NCBI GenBank assembly: GCA_022457155.1
Contig: JAJGOT010000163.1
Span: 258,501-322,500 of the forward strand
Length of the DNA stretch: 64,000 nucleotides
From: Cladopsammia gracilis
Taxonomy: Eukaryota > Cnidaria > Anthozoa > Scleractinia > Dendrophylliidae
Direction: 5' to 3'
Shown one piece after another: positions 23,380 through 33,949 of this stretch. A program made the translations under genes and the position numbers. The notes beneath the pieces are model-generated. The model searched no databases and had not been told where the DNA came from. It saw only the letters and a list, made by a program, of their open reading frames with translations. Each line of letters starts with the position of its first letter. The stretch's first letter is position 1.

Positions 23380-24480
23380 CCGGACTCCCCCTTCCAGACC
23401 TGTATCTAGAATAAAATTGTTTTATATGCGATTGTTTCACTTCCACTAATTGTCTGATTGACTTTCGAATTTCAGGAATGCTGGAAATAGCGTTTCAGAG
23501 GGTAAAATCGGAAAAAGTTTCGGGGGAGGCATACACCCCGACCCCCCCCTCTCAGAAATTCCTGGATCCGCCCCTGCGCTTTTGTCGAATATCGCAATCA
23601 ACTTCTGACATAGAGACTGTCATCATTCAGGTACCGTAAGTTATTCATTATCGTTTATCATGATGACTACATTTTATTTGCGCGCAGTTTAGTAATTGAT
23701 TTAATATGATCACATTAATTTTGTTATTTACGCTGCCAGAAGAGAAAACAAGCATGAATATTTCTTTTTCTTCACGTGAAATCAATGATTCTAGAAAGAA
23801 GAAAAAGTTGTTGACTGAAAATAACAAACATGACAAATTTAAAACCAAATTTTATCAATTAGCATTTAAAGAAAAGTATGAAACATGTAGGGAGCATGAG
23901 TTTTGAACAGTAACAAAACTAAACAATACAATACATGTAATGTTGGCTATTGCTTTTCGCGATAGAGAAAACGTTTGGAAAACACTTTTCGAACGTCATA
24001 AATTTCAATGTTTTACTCACTCTAAAATAATATAAATTGAGCGTAGAACAAATATTTGTTGATTAAAGATAATGCATACCAACGGGCCCGCAGCTGGTTT
24101 TTTTAAAGACGAAAAAAACGAAAGTATTTCCTTTTTCAGGTCAGAATTAATTCTGCAAGCCATTGCAGAATTAGGGAAACGTGAATTGTCGCTAAAGTAG
24201 ACTGAATATTGCGTGAGATGAATTAATGAGTTTTTCTTCGTGTTCCTTTTTTGACGTTATAACATTTAACAGCTGGACAGGGCTTTGCTTTCTGTGTTTG
24301 CGTTCGGTTTTTCTTGCCGTGGTAATCGCGATCAACTTCTAACAGAGAGAATCGATCATCTTTAAGGTACCGTAAGTTTTTCCACATGTAATTACAGTTT
24401 ATACTGCTTTTTATTTACACTCAATTTAGTCGAGCCATTAATTTTGTTACTTACGCTACCAGAAGAGAAAACTTGACAAG
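23040..24480. repeat. Diverged tandem duplication
   Basis: Blocks of 23040-23750 recur in the same order in 24030-24480: TAGAACGAAGCG/TAGAACAAATAT then CAGCTG, GCGTGAGATGA, ATCGCAATCAACTTCTGACA/ATCGCGATCAACTTCTAACA, GGTACCGTAAGTT, and ACGCTNCCAGAAGAGAAAAC. The left copy carries a G-run element (23347-23577) that the right copy lacks. Confidence 0.6.
23347..23577. mobile_element. G-run MITE
   Basis: Begins with about 31 G (23348-23378) followed by TCCGGACTCCCCC and ends CCCCCCCTCTCAGAAATTCC then GGATCCGCCCCTGCG. It is missing from the paralogous segment near 24310, which supports an insertion. Confidence 0.5.
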
Positions 24481-25728
24481 TAGTAATACCTGTACTGTAT
24501 AATTTAACTTCGCGTTCTTACACTGATGACTAATATCGATTTTAATATTTGCCTTGAGAAGTTTGCACTTTAAAAATTGAACGGCTATGGATCTTTCTTC
24601 CCAAATAAGATCCATTTATGGATTTGACGTGAACGCCAGTTGAAATATCTTATTAAGATGTGAATCCGCAGTATTTAGACATTAATGGCTCAATAAGAAA
24701 ATCACAAAGATGAGAATCAACCATAAGGAACTCAGAATTTTTTTTTCTCTGAATCGCAGATGGAATTCAGCTATATCCATGGCTAAGCCTTATTCCATTA
24801 CCGTTTTGCGATGGTCATACTTTTCTTATGACGGTAGCTAGCGCTGTTTAAAAGTGTCGCGCGTTCTAAGGGACACATTGATAAAAAAACCAACCAACCG
24901 GAAAACAAATACTCGATTACCGATCACAGTATGATTTTTTATTTAGTTTGTATGTATGATTGTTCAGAATGATTTTTTAGAATACGAGAACTAGAGTTTA
25001 TATACGTGATATAATTTTCATTTAATTTAAACAAAAATTCATTGCTGGCATCCTTCGTGTACATGCTTCGCGGCTCGGTAAATATCCACCACTACCCACC
25101 TCCACTTCGGTGAATAGTTGTTTTAGTATATACTGAAACAGTGAGATAATATAACGAAAATGATGCTTTTTACCTCATTTATTCCTGTCAACGATTACAA
25201 TTTTCGCGCGCAAATTGCTGGGAGGTGAATAGCACTTGCTATTCCGAGTTTCAGTAGTCAATCAGAGCGCGCCAACAATGCTATCCACTGTTTCAGTATA
25301 TACTAAATATATATATTCAGCACTGCAAGTATGTATTGGCCAGTATCCACTATGTAAAATTTTCGATTGATTGCATTTGAAGACCTCTTTGAATGGCGTT
25401 GTAGATTTTCTCCATTTTGAGCCGAATACTTTCTAGCCAGATTAAAAGAAAATTTAAAGGATATGAACGCTAGCCTTGTTATTAGATTTCATTAAAAACG
25501 GTAGCATAAGAGACCGGAAAATTTCACACATGGAAAGTTTTTTTTTAATTTCCTCTGCCAGTGTTTACATCACGTCCATGAAAAAGGCGGTTAACTACGC
25601 GCGACCGATAAGTTTTCGCGCCAAAAATGCGCTCTGGTTGTCTATAAGAGCTTTTATACATATAGATACCTGATAACCTAATATAAAATATCGAATAACC
25701 TATAATTGATGATATAATCTTTCTGCAG
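24481..25728. other. 5' flank of the host gene
   Basis: No gene seen. AT-rich sequence with TATATA-rich patches; a splice acceptor TTTCTGCAG at 25720-25728 precedes the first coding exon, implying a 5' UTR exon somewhere upstream, not located. Confidence 0.35.
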
Positions 25729-25821
25729 GAATCATGGTCAGACATTTCTACAGTTTAGAAGTGCTTCTTTTTCTTCTCGTGTTTGTGTGGATAGAAACCA
25801 ACGCTGCACTCCCCAGCCGAG
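25729..25821 (+). CDS. Host gene exon with signal peptide (CUB-Ig-LRR protein)
   Basis: First coding exon of a secreted or cell-surface protein. The ATG at 25734 opens about 29 codons: a short basic start (MVRHFYS), a strongly hydrophobic core LLFLLVFVWI and small residues before a likely cleavage after TNA. That is a classical signal peptide. The exon is bounded on the left by an acceptor (TTTCTGCAG) and on the right by a GT donor after CCGAG, splitting a Glu codon in phase 1. The next exon at 26090 completes that codon and starts the CUB domain, so both the frame and the start are supported by splicing logic. Confidence 0.8.
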
Positions 25822-26089
25822 GTAAAAACACAATGGTTCAATTTCGTAACTTTATTTTCCTCAGTTTATTCAGACTATATCTGTAATACAATTAAAGCCC
25901 CAAATTCAACATACATTGTAGAAGTTCCCGGCGATGGACTTCGCAGTACTGTCCAGAGCACTAATAATAACTATATTAATAATTTCCTTTTGTGATCAAC
26001 TCTATATTTGGAGTGATCTATATGCTTGAATTAGTTTGTTTATAACATTAGCTTCATATAGTTAAAAAAAATTCCTTCTTTATTTACAG

Positions 26090-26246
26090 AATGTGGCCCA
26101 GTGGTGAATAATACCCTGAAAAGTCCTGGATATCCAAACAATTACCCAAACCATATGCACTGTAGTTACTGGGTTCCAATCCCAGACGGCATGACGATGA
26201 AAATTGCCTTTCGGTACTTTGATTTGGAGAATCACACCACGTGCCG
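26090..26246 (+). CDS. Host gene exon: CUB domain, first half
   Basis: Acceptor TATTTACAG before and donor GTAAGTT after. It reads ECGPVVNNTLKSPGYPNN, then NYPNHMHCSYWVP and AFRYFDLENHTTC. The first Cys, the SPGYPxNYPxxxxC core and the aromatic-Phe-Asp-Leu-Glu strand are diagnostic of CUB domains, extracellular beta-sandwich modules for protein binding. The exon ends in phase 2 within an Arg codon and is completed by the exon at 29725. Intron 2 (26247-29724) is filled with repeats. Confidence 0.85.
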
Positions 26247-27517
26247 GTAAGTTAGGCAGAATTATAAACTGTGACAGTTCCAGGGAAGGGGCCCCGGGGA
26301 GTCGGGTCCCTCCCTCCCCTCTTATCTTTTTTAAAAAAGTAAAGCCTGAAGGGTTAAATATTTTTTCAGGCTCTAACATTTTCACTTCGCTCCTCCCCCG
26401 CCCCCCCCCCCCCCCCCCCCCCGCGTCTACTTCCCTACCACCCCAAATCCCCTCCTTACGCTAGCGTCTACATCCGCCACTGATTACCATGATATTGCTT
26501 ATATTTGGGTACATGATTTATGCTTTGTTCGTGACTTTTGTCGAGATCAAGTATAAGTCACGGTAGATACAACATGATAGAATTCTGAAAAGATAGCACC
26601 GGCCGTGGCTAATCAATATTCCAGTTCTTGCTATTCAAGATGATTTTTTTTAAAGAACGTTTAAAGATTATGAGTAAAAGAGTATAAGTTAGGTGAGTTG
26701 TTTTAACCCCGATCGGACGTACACGCAAATTTATACCCCAACCGTGGAACAAAAACCCTTTGGCTTTTGCGGTGTTACAATATTTCGAAAAGATTTTACT
26801 TCTAGTAGCCTGTGATGTGCTGTACAAGATAATGTAAATATTATAGGTTAAGGCGCATCTGGGGATCTTTAATTATCTAAAATGGCGGCCAAGATGGCCA
26901 CCATCTTGGATTTTATTAAAAATTCAATTTTTTTCTGAAAATGCGGAAATTGAAACGATTTTTTGCTAGAGTTGTAAAATATGATATAATTAAACATTTT
27001 GCTTCTTTTGGCAACGTTTTATATGTTTTTTTCTTTCACCGAACAAAAATGAAAACACGCATTTTCCTTCATTCATAGCCGTCATATGAGCAAACTCGTG
27101 AATATGAAAAGCTCTAAATAAAATATTTTTCACTGAAAAATTTCATAGCTTTAAAATTGTAAAAGAAGAAAGTTGCAAAGCCACTGGGCGATTTTTTGGA
27201 TGATGTACTTCCTCTTTATTTTCAAGCATTTCTAGTAGTGAGTGGCACAACATTGTAAATTTCTTGGGAGTTGGGAGCTTGTGGAAGCTAACATGAACAT
27301 CTCAGAATCCTGGGATTTTTTTACCAGCTTGAAGCTGGCCACGAAATGACGCTGTTTGCGAAGTTTAAGTTCGGGGCAACATGATTTGGGCGAGTTATAA
27401 GCGACTGGAATTTCGTCTCTAAATCATTTTAGTGGTTAAAACTCGATAACTGAGAGCTACAAATACAGTTGCGGTTAAGATAATTTTATCCCGTGGTAGC
27501 CAAATTTGACAGTTATG

Positions 27518-27665
27518 TAATATATCAAACACGAGGAACAGTGTTTCATCAGATTTCCAAACACCGCGAAGTGGGTTGGAAAAACGAGGCGCAGCCGAGT
27601 TTTTTTTAACCCACTTCAAGGTGTTTGGAAATCTGATGAAACACTGTTTCGAGTGTTTGATATAG
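27518..27665. repeat. Inverted repeat (foldback)
   Basis: Arms TATATCAAACACGAGGAACA...GGAAATCTGATGAAACAC-type: the left arm at 27518-27566 is the complement of 27617-27665 with few mismatches. The 50-bp centre is itself partly self-complementary (GAAGTGGGTT / AACCCACTTC). It would form a long cruciform. Confidence 0.65.
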
Positions 27666-28312
27666 CTTCTCAAACTGATCGTTAAATGCGGAGAAAACGA
27701 AGGAATAAAATCGGAAAATCTATGCAAATTAAGAAACGATTTCAAAACCTCCTTCACGGTAGTGATTTCCTTTGTGTTCTCGTCATGAATTATTAATGAG
27801 TTTGAGAAAAATATATCCGGTTTCGATTGTGAAACAAAAACGTGTCACAAGGAGGAGTTAGCGGCGTCACCGCGGTAAATATATTTAGTGACAAAACTCG
27901 CCACAGATTTTCAGAGCCGGATGTTTTCGGTCGCAATTTAAGAAAAGAACTGAAGTTAAGACTTTCGATAAACGTTGCCAATTTCACCAAATTTTTGTTT
28001 AAAAATTAAAGAAAGGAATAAAGAAAAAAAGTTTTGATTGTAGCGCTGGCTGAGAAACAGCGCAAGTTTCGACCACCAACGCACAAGTAATTGATATGAT
28101 TAAATTTTAATATTATATTTTTTAACCCGTGTTTAAAAAAGTCCATTTCAAGTTCTTCAAAGGACTCCAAATGCGAAACATCAGTACGGGTACATCCCGT
28201 TAATAATGTCCTCTTTTTCGGCGGTCAAGTATTCCCAATCTATATTTCTTTGCATTTGGAACGGGTAAAAGGCCGCACTGACGGAATAACCGATAAAAGT
28301 TTACAGCCCATG

Positions 28313-28337
28313 GAAGGAAGGAAGGAAGGAAGGAAGG
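28313..28337. repeat. (GGAA)n microsatellite
   Basis: About six tandem GGAA units. Confidence 0.85.
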
Positions 28338-29324
28338 AGTGATAAATTGCATATTCGTCCTAGTCTGCTATAACTTGTAACTCGTTCTTTACACTTCGCG
28401 TATTCACGAGTTAAAAATGGCATTTTCATTCAAAAGTAATTTTCTCATCAAATCTTGACCTCATGCTACTTATGACGTCATATCTCGGATCATAGTAACC
28501 ATTTCTCTCCAAACTGTACCAAAATGCGTCTTAAGGAGAAACAAACAGCTACTGAAAACTGCGTGTGCTAATCATAAATGGTCTTAAAAAATAAGGAAGG
28601 TAACATCCCCCCTTGTACGTTTCTGAGAAACAAAAATAATATTTCATACGTTTTTTTACCGACAAAGCTTTTACAATCATGCCAGGTGTATTCAGTTGAT
28701 ATGTATGTGATACAGAGCTCTTTAGTATGGTCTACTGAAAGTCTCTTTTCTACACAACACTCTCGTCTGGCTTTCATTTTGATAAATGCATTAAAGGGTC
28801 CTGGCATAAAAGGATGCTACAACTATGTCTTATTGTTATTTAACAAGCTAAGCTCCGTTGACTATGATACCCTCCGTCGGCTATGGATGAGGTCGGGGTC
28901 GATGTGGCAGTTCATGAACTTCTTGGTTTGACTTTGTCGTCTAACCTTTCATGGCAAGAACATTAAAAAACGTTTTAAAAATTCTGAGTTGCTATACACT
29001 TCAAGTATTATATAATAAGTTTATCGTACACTCATCCCTTTGATATGCGTATGTTGTGTGGGTTTAACCCACCACTTTTAATCAAACTGCGATCTAATTG
29101 TGATAGCAGTTTGTTGGAAAGTTCACAAAAGGAGAGTGCTCGGGTAGATACTGCCCTTGTGATACTTACATGTAGAAAGGGACAAACAGGGACAAGCTGG
29201 AATAATGCTACATTTCCTAAGCTAAGTTCAAGTTATAAATCCTAATAAAACCATACGATTGACAATGGAACACCACACCGCTCTGAACCATCCACCGTTC
29301 TTTCGTATCATGAGCATAGTATCC

Positions 29325-29685
29325 CGGGGAGGGGGTTGGGAGAGAATCCCATATAAAAATGGCGTGGGTGCTCGTCATACCTTTTAGAGGTAAAAATTTG
29401 TAGATTGGTCCCGCATAGGGTGCTAAAGTCTAAAATGTCCACCGCATTAGAATTATGGCGGTACCTTTTAGGGCGTTGAGCCAAAAAATGCCCGAATATG
29501 TGTTGGTTGTTTTAGAATAATTGATATCTCTTAGGGGTATATCCATTTGAGCCACGCCCATCAAACGAGATTCTGGTACCCTGTAGGATGTTTTTCGAAA
29601 ATATCCGACGAGCAACCCCGTCATTTTTAAATAGGAGCCCCCTCCCCCCAGAGGGGGGGAGGGGGGGGGGGAAGGTGGGGGCATA
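29325..29685. mobile_element. G-run MITE with about 40-bp inverted ends
   Basis: Left end GGGAGAGAATCCCATATAAAAATGGC followed by GTGGGTGCTCGTC; the right end read on the complement gives GGGGGCTCCTATTTAAAAATGACGGGG then TTGCTCGTCGG. G-rich tips flank both. A related, shorter copy lies at 62255-62470 and an edge at 9113. It ends about 40 bp before the acceptor of the third exon. Confidence 0.65.
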
Positions 29686-29724
29686 GGATGCCTGTGGAAT
29701 ATATCATCATACTTTGTTTTGCAG

Positions 29725-29894
29725 CTTTGACTATTTGAAGATTACTAATGAGAAGAACCAGTCATTTGGCGTGTACTGTGATGAGAAGACTGGGAAGACA
29801 GTTAATGTAACTGGAGACTATGCAGTGATTACATTCCACTCTGACCTTAACGTTGAAAGAAGAGGGTTTGAGATATTTTTCAACACCTCCCAAG
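29725..29894 (+). CDS. Host gene exon: CUB domain, second half
   Basis: Acceptor TTTTGCAG, donor GTAAGG. It reads FDYLKITNEKNQSFGVYCD, GKTVNVTGDYAVITFHSD and RRGFEIFFNTSQ. The CxxDYL-type start, the YC pair, the ITFHSD strand and the GFEIFF end complete the CUB fold begun at 26090. There are two potential N-glycosylation sequons (NVT, NTS). The exon ends in phase 1; the next coding exon is 22.4 kb away at 52252, beyond the endogenous virus. Confidence 0.85.
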
Positions 29895-32196
29895 GTAAGG
29901 ACAGATGCACCAAATACAAAAAAAAGGGTTATTTATTTAAATCAAGGATATTGTCAACACATCCTCGTTTCACATACCATATCAGCATCGTATCTAAACG
30001 TAGAAAACAAGAGACGTGGAAAAAGCCAGTCCGAGAACTTAGTTTCAGAACCGTAAAATAAGTAGAATGAAAAAGGGAGCCGGATAGGATCACTTTCTTG
30101 GGGTAACTAAGGAACCAGGCTCAGTCAGGTAGCCGCGCCTTTCTATCACCATCAGGCAATATGTATATGTAATCGCAGGGTCCCGAGTAAAATTATAAAG
30201 GATTAATATCACGCGTGTTTTCAGAAGCTGTAGAAATTGCCTGAGTCGCTTAATTTTACGAGGGAACATGCGATTTCTTGTTTATAATGTAGAGGGCAAA
30301 TTAAAAGGGGAACCTTTCAGACTTTTTCAGACCCGAAGTGAAAATACTTTCTCGCAAACTGACAAGAAAATCTTTTCAACTCACCGTGGTTAAATAAATT
30401 TATAATGTCAAAGATACATTTGGCTGTTACGAGTCTAGAAAACAAAGCCTAACTTATCGATAAAAGACACTTTACGACAAAAACAAGGCTAATTTTATTT
30501 AAGCGTACCTGTGTTGTGAAGTTTTTGTCGCTTTGATTACAAAAACAAATGACGAGTTCAAACTAACTTGCACGTTTGGCGATTTAATTGCTTTCTTTGG
30601 CTTCTTTCAGCCTTATTCTTTCTCCTGTTAAATGTAAATTGTCCCCTTCAGCAAAATCTGTCAAAGTTCCTTTCTTTAGGTCCGCAGAAATCCGCATATA
30701 TTCAGTGAAGTGATGAAACCGTGAAATGCTGTTATTCATTTATAGCCGAATTCCTTTCTTACGTATCATCCGATTTCATTCCTTTTTTTTTTTTCAACAA
30801 ATCTCCGGTGAAACATGCGAGCGCTCTGTTTGTAAATTTTCTTCAAAATCCCGCCAACCCAACTGAATGCAACGAGAACGACGCGCTCAACCAATCACGA
30901 GTGAGAAATTTTGATGCTCGACCAATCAGGAGCGAGTAATGCTGCCCTCAATTAAGAGAAAAAGTACCTTTATCTCGTAAAGTATGGGACATATTGATAT
31001 GAAACTTGGCCAAAGGCTTTAACTTGATACAGAGGTTAAGTTTGAACAACATCCAAAGATTATTGTTAATTTTGATATGAAGTTGTCACGAAAAGAGTCA
31101 CGCAACTGATTAAGGTATCAAATTTCCATGTTTTTCTTTAGGCTAAGTGAGCAGGAGACCTTAAACCACTCTGACTGACAAAATATCGATCGTTTGGATA
31201 TTTTTAAGTGCGTAAAGTCATACACGAAACTAACTGGAAGGCGTGTCCAAGTCACGTAACGATTGAAGTTTCACGATTTTGTTGTCACGCAAACAACAGA
31301 AAACAGTCATACCACATAGGTGGACCATGTTTCCAGTTACATTTGGAAAGTACCTCAAAAGGGTAGAAATAATACCACTTAAAATTCTCAGAAAACACAA
31401 TTTTTCCTGGTCTGCAAGAGCACTGAACGAACAAACCGGAAGTAAAAGCTCAATTAGTCACGTGATAGGTTGCCATGGAAATATCAAGGTCAAAAAGGAC
31501 TATCTTAACGAGTTGAATGCCGAGTCTCATATTTATGACACTTTTCCTTTTGAAGATAGATCACCTCCCTTACTCTTTTGATAAAATATGGGCAGACCCA
31601 GTCCTTAATATACCTGAGAAGTCATTATAAGCCATGGCAACTACATAAATCCACTTACTACGAATTTAGGAGCAGGATCACACTGGTTATTTACCAGCTT
31701 GTCTAGCATTTTTACTGACCAGAGTTGATTTGGTCAAAGGGATTGATATGTTCATAAGCAAAAAAGCAGATAGACAACAGTTTATTTGTTATCATGTCGT
31801 CTGTTATTGCGTCAAGTTTCAATTAATATTGTTCACATGTCAGCTAGTACGTCCTTGAATTTGTTGCCGTAGAATAAATTAAAATGAATCTTACGGACAT
31901 GGACAAACATAAGATTTGGCGAACGTTTACTAAGAATTTAAGGATCCGTGTGGAGAATGGAGACGATAAATAAAGTAAAAAAAAAAAATACAAAAATTTA
32001 TGTGCAAGGCAACATTTTGAAAACCAAAAGGCGACAAAAACATTTTTAACACATGTGTTATATGTCCAGCACTGAGATAATCGGAAGACTTGGCTACCTG
32101 TATAAGTCTGGATCCTGACTACTCCCCCCCCCCCCACCCCCCCACCCCCCCCCCAACAAAACAACAACAACAAACAAACGAAACGAAAAAATATAT
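29895..32196. other. Host intron 3, left part
   Basis: Nothing coding is supported. A T-run lies at 30782-30793 and a C-rich run at 32125-32156. Confidence 0.45.
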
Positions 32197-32290
32197 ACAG
32201 TCGAACCTGTATATAACGGCCCTGTATTAAGCGGCCACCCTCTATTAAGCGGCCAGTTTTCAAAGTCCCGATTTTTCGCTCATACTAACG
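32197..32290. repeat. Pogo/Tigger-like left terminus
   Basis: TACAGTCGAACCTGTATATAACGGCC followed by repeats of CTATTAAGCGGCCA. CAGT at the tip, the ACC...ATTAAGCGGCC words and a TA at the border match the ends of pogo/Tigger-type Tc1/mariner elements. The mirror-image end is at 51945-52028. Confidence 0.55.
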
Positions 32291-32393
32291 CTGTATTTGT
32301 TACCTGTATTAGGCGGCCACATCTATTAAGCGGCCGCGGCCACCCTGTAGCAGTCCTATGTTTGTCTTTCTTTGTTATTTTTACCTGTATTAA

Positions 32394-32817
32394 AGGGTAC
32401 CTCCATTGCCAGAACAAATTGACGTTAAATTGCTGGAAATAAAGTCGAAATTTCAGTAAATTTTTTAAAAAACAGGTGCAAATATAATTTTAGTGTACAG
32501 CAAATTGGATATAAATATCGCCTAGTTTCGCATTTAAATTTCCCGCGCGCCGCCATTTTGAATATTTATGACGTGTTACGGTTGCCGCTATTGTTAAGAA
32601 TCGAAGTTCTTTTGTATGCAACAATAGGACAACCGTAATACGTCATAAATATTCAAAATGGCGGCGCGCGGGAAATTTAAAAGCGAAAATAGACGATATT
32701 CATATCCATTTTTTGTACACTAAAATTATATTTGCAACTGTTTTTTTTAAAAATTTCTAATTTAGACTTTATTTCCAACAATTTAACGTCAATTTGTTAT
32801 AACAATGGAGGTTCCCT
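32394..32817. mobile_element. TTAA-flanked foldback MITE
   Basis: A 424-bp element that is one long imperfect palindrome: arms of about 195 bp around a short loop near 32590-32612. Ends AGGGTACCTCCATTG and complement AGGGAACCTCCATTG, flanked on both sides by TTAA (32390-32393, 32818-32821). Removing it restores CCTGTATTAAGCGGCCACC, the repeated word of the surrounding Tigger-like sequence. TTAA targets and purine-purine starts fit the piggyBac or Kolobok groups. Confidence 0.8.
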
Positions 32818-32821
32818 TTAA

Positions 32822-33270
32822 GCGGCCACCTTTGAACGGAAACTAAGCCACATGTCATTTTATGCGGTATTTTATTGTTTAAAATGCGATCCATCATCAC
32901 TATAAAGAAATAACATGTACAAAGCTACTGTAAGCTGATAATCGGCTGTTTAGTATCGTTAACGCTTTGCAGATGTCCGCAACGTGCTGAAGTACAGACA
33001 AAATCACGAACGCAAAAAAATGTTCGTTTTGAATATGCTTCACTCTTTAGCTAGAAATTCCTCTTTTATTAGCTTGTTCTTCAGCCATGTGATGGAGATT
33101 GAATCGCCTTCAAACGTATACTCGCAAGGAATTTTAACTGCACATTGAACGTAACAACTATGAAATGACGGAATGAGATATTTTGTTGTGAATTGTAAGT
33201 CATAGAAATACAGTACTGTATACCGTAGAAGAGTAGAGGACAATTTATTAAACAGTACTTTTACACAATG
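32822..33270. other. Sequence between MITE and viral element
   Basis: Begins with the continuation of the Tigger-like end. A - strand frame near 33046-33150 reads plausible protein-like residues (ISITWLKNKLIKEEF), but no family is recognised. It ends with CAATG, the left target duplication of the viral element. Confidence 0.4.
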
Positions 33271-33452
33271 AGTAGTGGGTGGGGAGGGAGTCAAATGCGG
33301 TTTTTCAGAGCCCTAAATAAGCCGCCAAACGCCCGAGTTACCGGGCCCCCAGGCCTCATTGCATTCGACCTGGGGGCCCGGTAACTCGGGCGTTTGGCGG
33401 CTTATTTAGGGCTCTGAAAAACCGCATTTGACGTCCCTCCCCACCCACTACT
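33271..33452. repeat. Left terminal palindrome of the viral element
   Basis: 182 bp. Arms of about 81 nt (33271-33351 with 33372-33452) are complementary apart from a single extra C in the inner arm (GGGAGTCAAAT outside, GGGACGTCAAAT inside when read on the complement). The loop is about 20 nt around CATTGCATTC. Folded, this gives a long GC-rich hairpin. It is the exact reverse complement of the palindrome at the right end. Confidence 0.95.
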
Positions 33453-33528
33453 CTGATACCCCCTCCCCTCCACAACGGCAAGCTAGCTATAACCAATTGA
33501 AGAAAGGTAAAACCTTTGTATATGCGCA
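33453..33528 (+). promoter_or_regulatory. Early-type promoter inside left inverted repeat
   Basis: After the hairpin: CTGATACCCCCTCCC, CAACGGCAAG (33473), then ACCAATTGAAGAAAGGTAAA and TTTGTATAT seven bases before the ATG. The CCAATTGAAGAAAGG and GTATAT parts are also present, inverted, in front of the polymerase gene at the other end. Confidence 0.7.
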
Positions 33529-33831
33529 ATGGCACACAGTAAAGCAATGACTGCTGTTGAATTTTTGAAAATGCGGGGAATTGAGTTGAAAGAAGGTGAT
33601 GACTTGTATGCAAAGAACAAAGGGACGTTCGAATACAACCCTTGTAGACATTGCGGCTTGAACTTTACACAAGGTCATTCGCTTGTTGAGCATCAAAAAT
33701 ATGCTTGTAAGAAGCTGCGAACAGAACCACGGCCGAAAGAGCTTTGTCCCGGCTGCAATCGAAGATTGTCTAAGACAACGGTTTACAATCATATAAAAAA
33801 TGGCTGTCCGACTTCGTGCATTGATTACTGA
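33529..33831 (+). CDS. Small protein with two C2HC-type zinc fingers
   Basis: 100 residues, intact. Two zinc-binding modules: CRHCGLNFTQGHSLVEHQ followed by a Cys six residues on (residues about 39-61), and CPGCNRRLSKTTVYNHIKNGC (about 73-93). It is basic between the fingers. The finger pattern C-x2-C-x12-H-x5-C resembles the finger in the N-terminal part of the element's own polymerase (CGECGGRFTRADNLKRH). It is the first gene at the left end; its promoter and start codon lie in the inverted repeat, mirroring polB at the right end. A role in binding termini, replication or transcription is likely but inferred. No exact family is recognised. Confidence 0.75.
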   Translation: MAHSKAMTAVEFLKMRGIELKEGDDLYAKNKGTFEYNPCRHCGLNFTQGHSLVEHQKYACKKLRTEPRPKELCPGCNRRLSKTTVYNHIKNGCPTSCIDY

Positions 33832-33883
33832 TTAAGTAGAGTGTAATTTTGATCCGGGGTAAATGCTTTTTTGCCCGAGCCCG

Positions 33884-33949
33884 CAACGGCAAGGTAGACA
33901 TAACTCGGTGTTATCACCAATTGAAAAAAACACTTTCCTTCGTATATCA
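33884..33949 (+). promoter_or_regulatory. Early-type promoter, second copy
   Basis: Repeats the cassette of the first gene: CAACGGCAAGGTAGACATAAC, then ACCAATTGAAAAAAACACTT and CGTATATCA directly before ATGATG. It looks like a duplicated promoter module. Confidence 0.65.

Larger units (their letters stand above)
26247..29324. other. Host intron 2, repeat-rich
   Basis: Contains a C-run (26398-26422) at the tip of a MITE-like stretch ending GCGTCTACATCCGCCAC, a double ATGGCGGCCAAGATGGC / CATCTTGG motif at 26882-26912, an inverted repeat (27518-27665), a GGAA microsatellite (28313-28337) and otherwise featureless AT-rich sequence. No additional exon seen. Confidence 0.5.
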
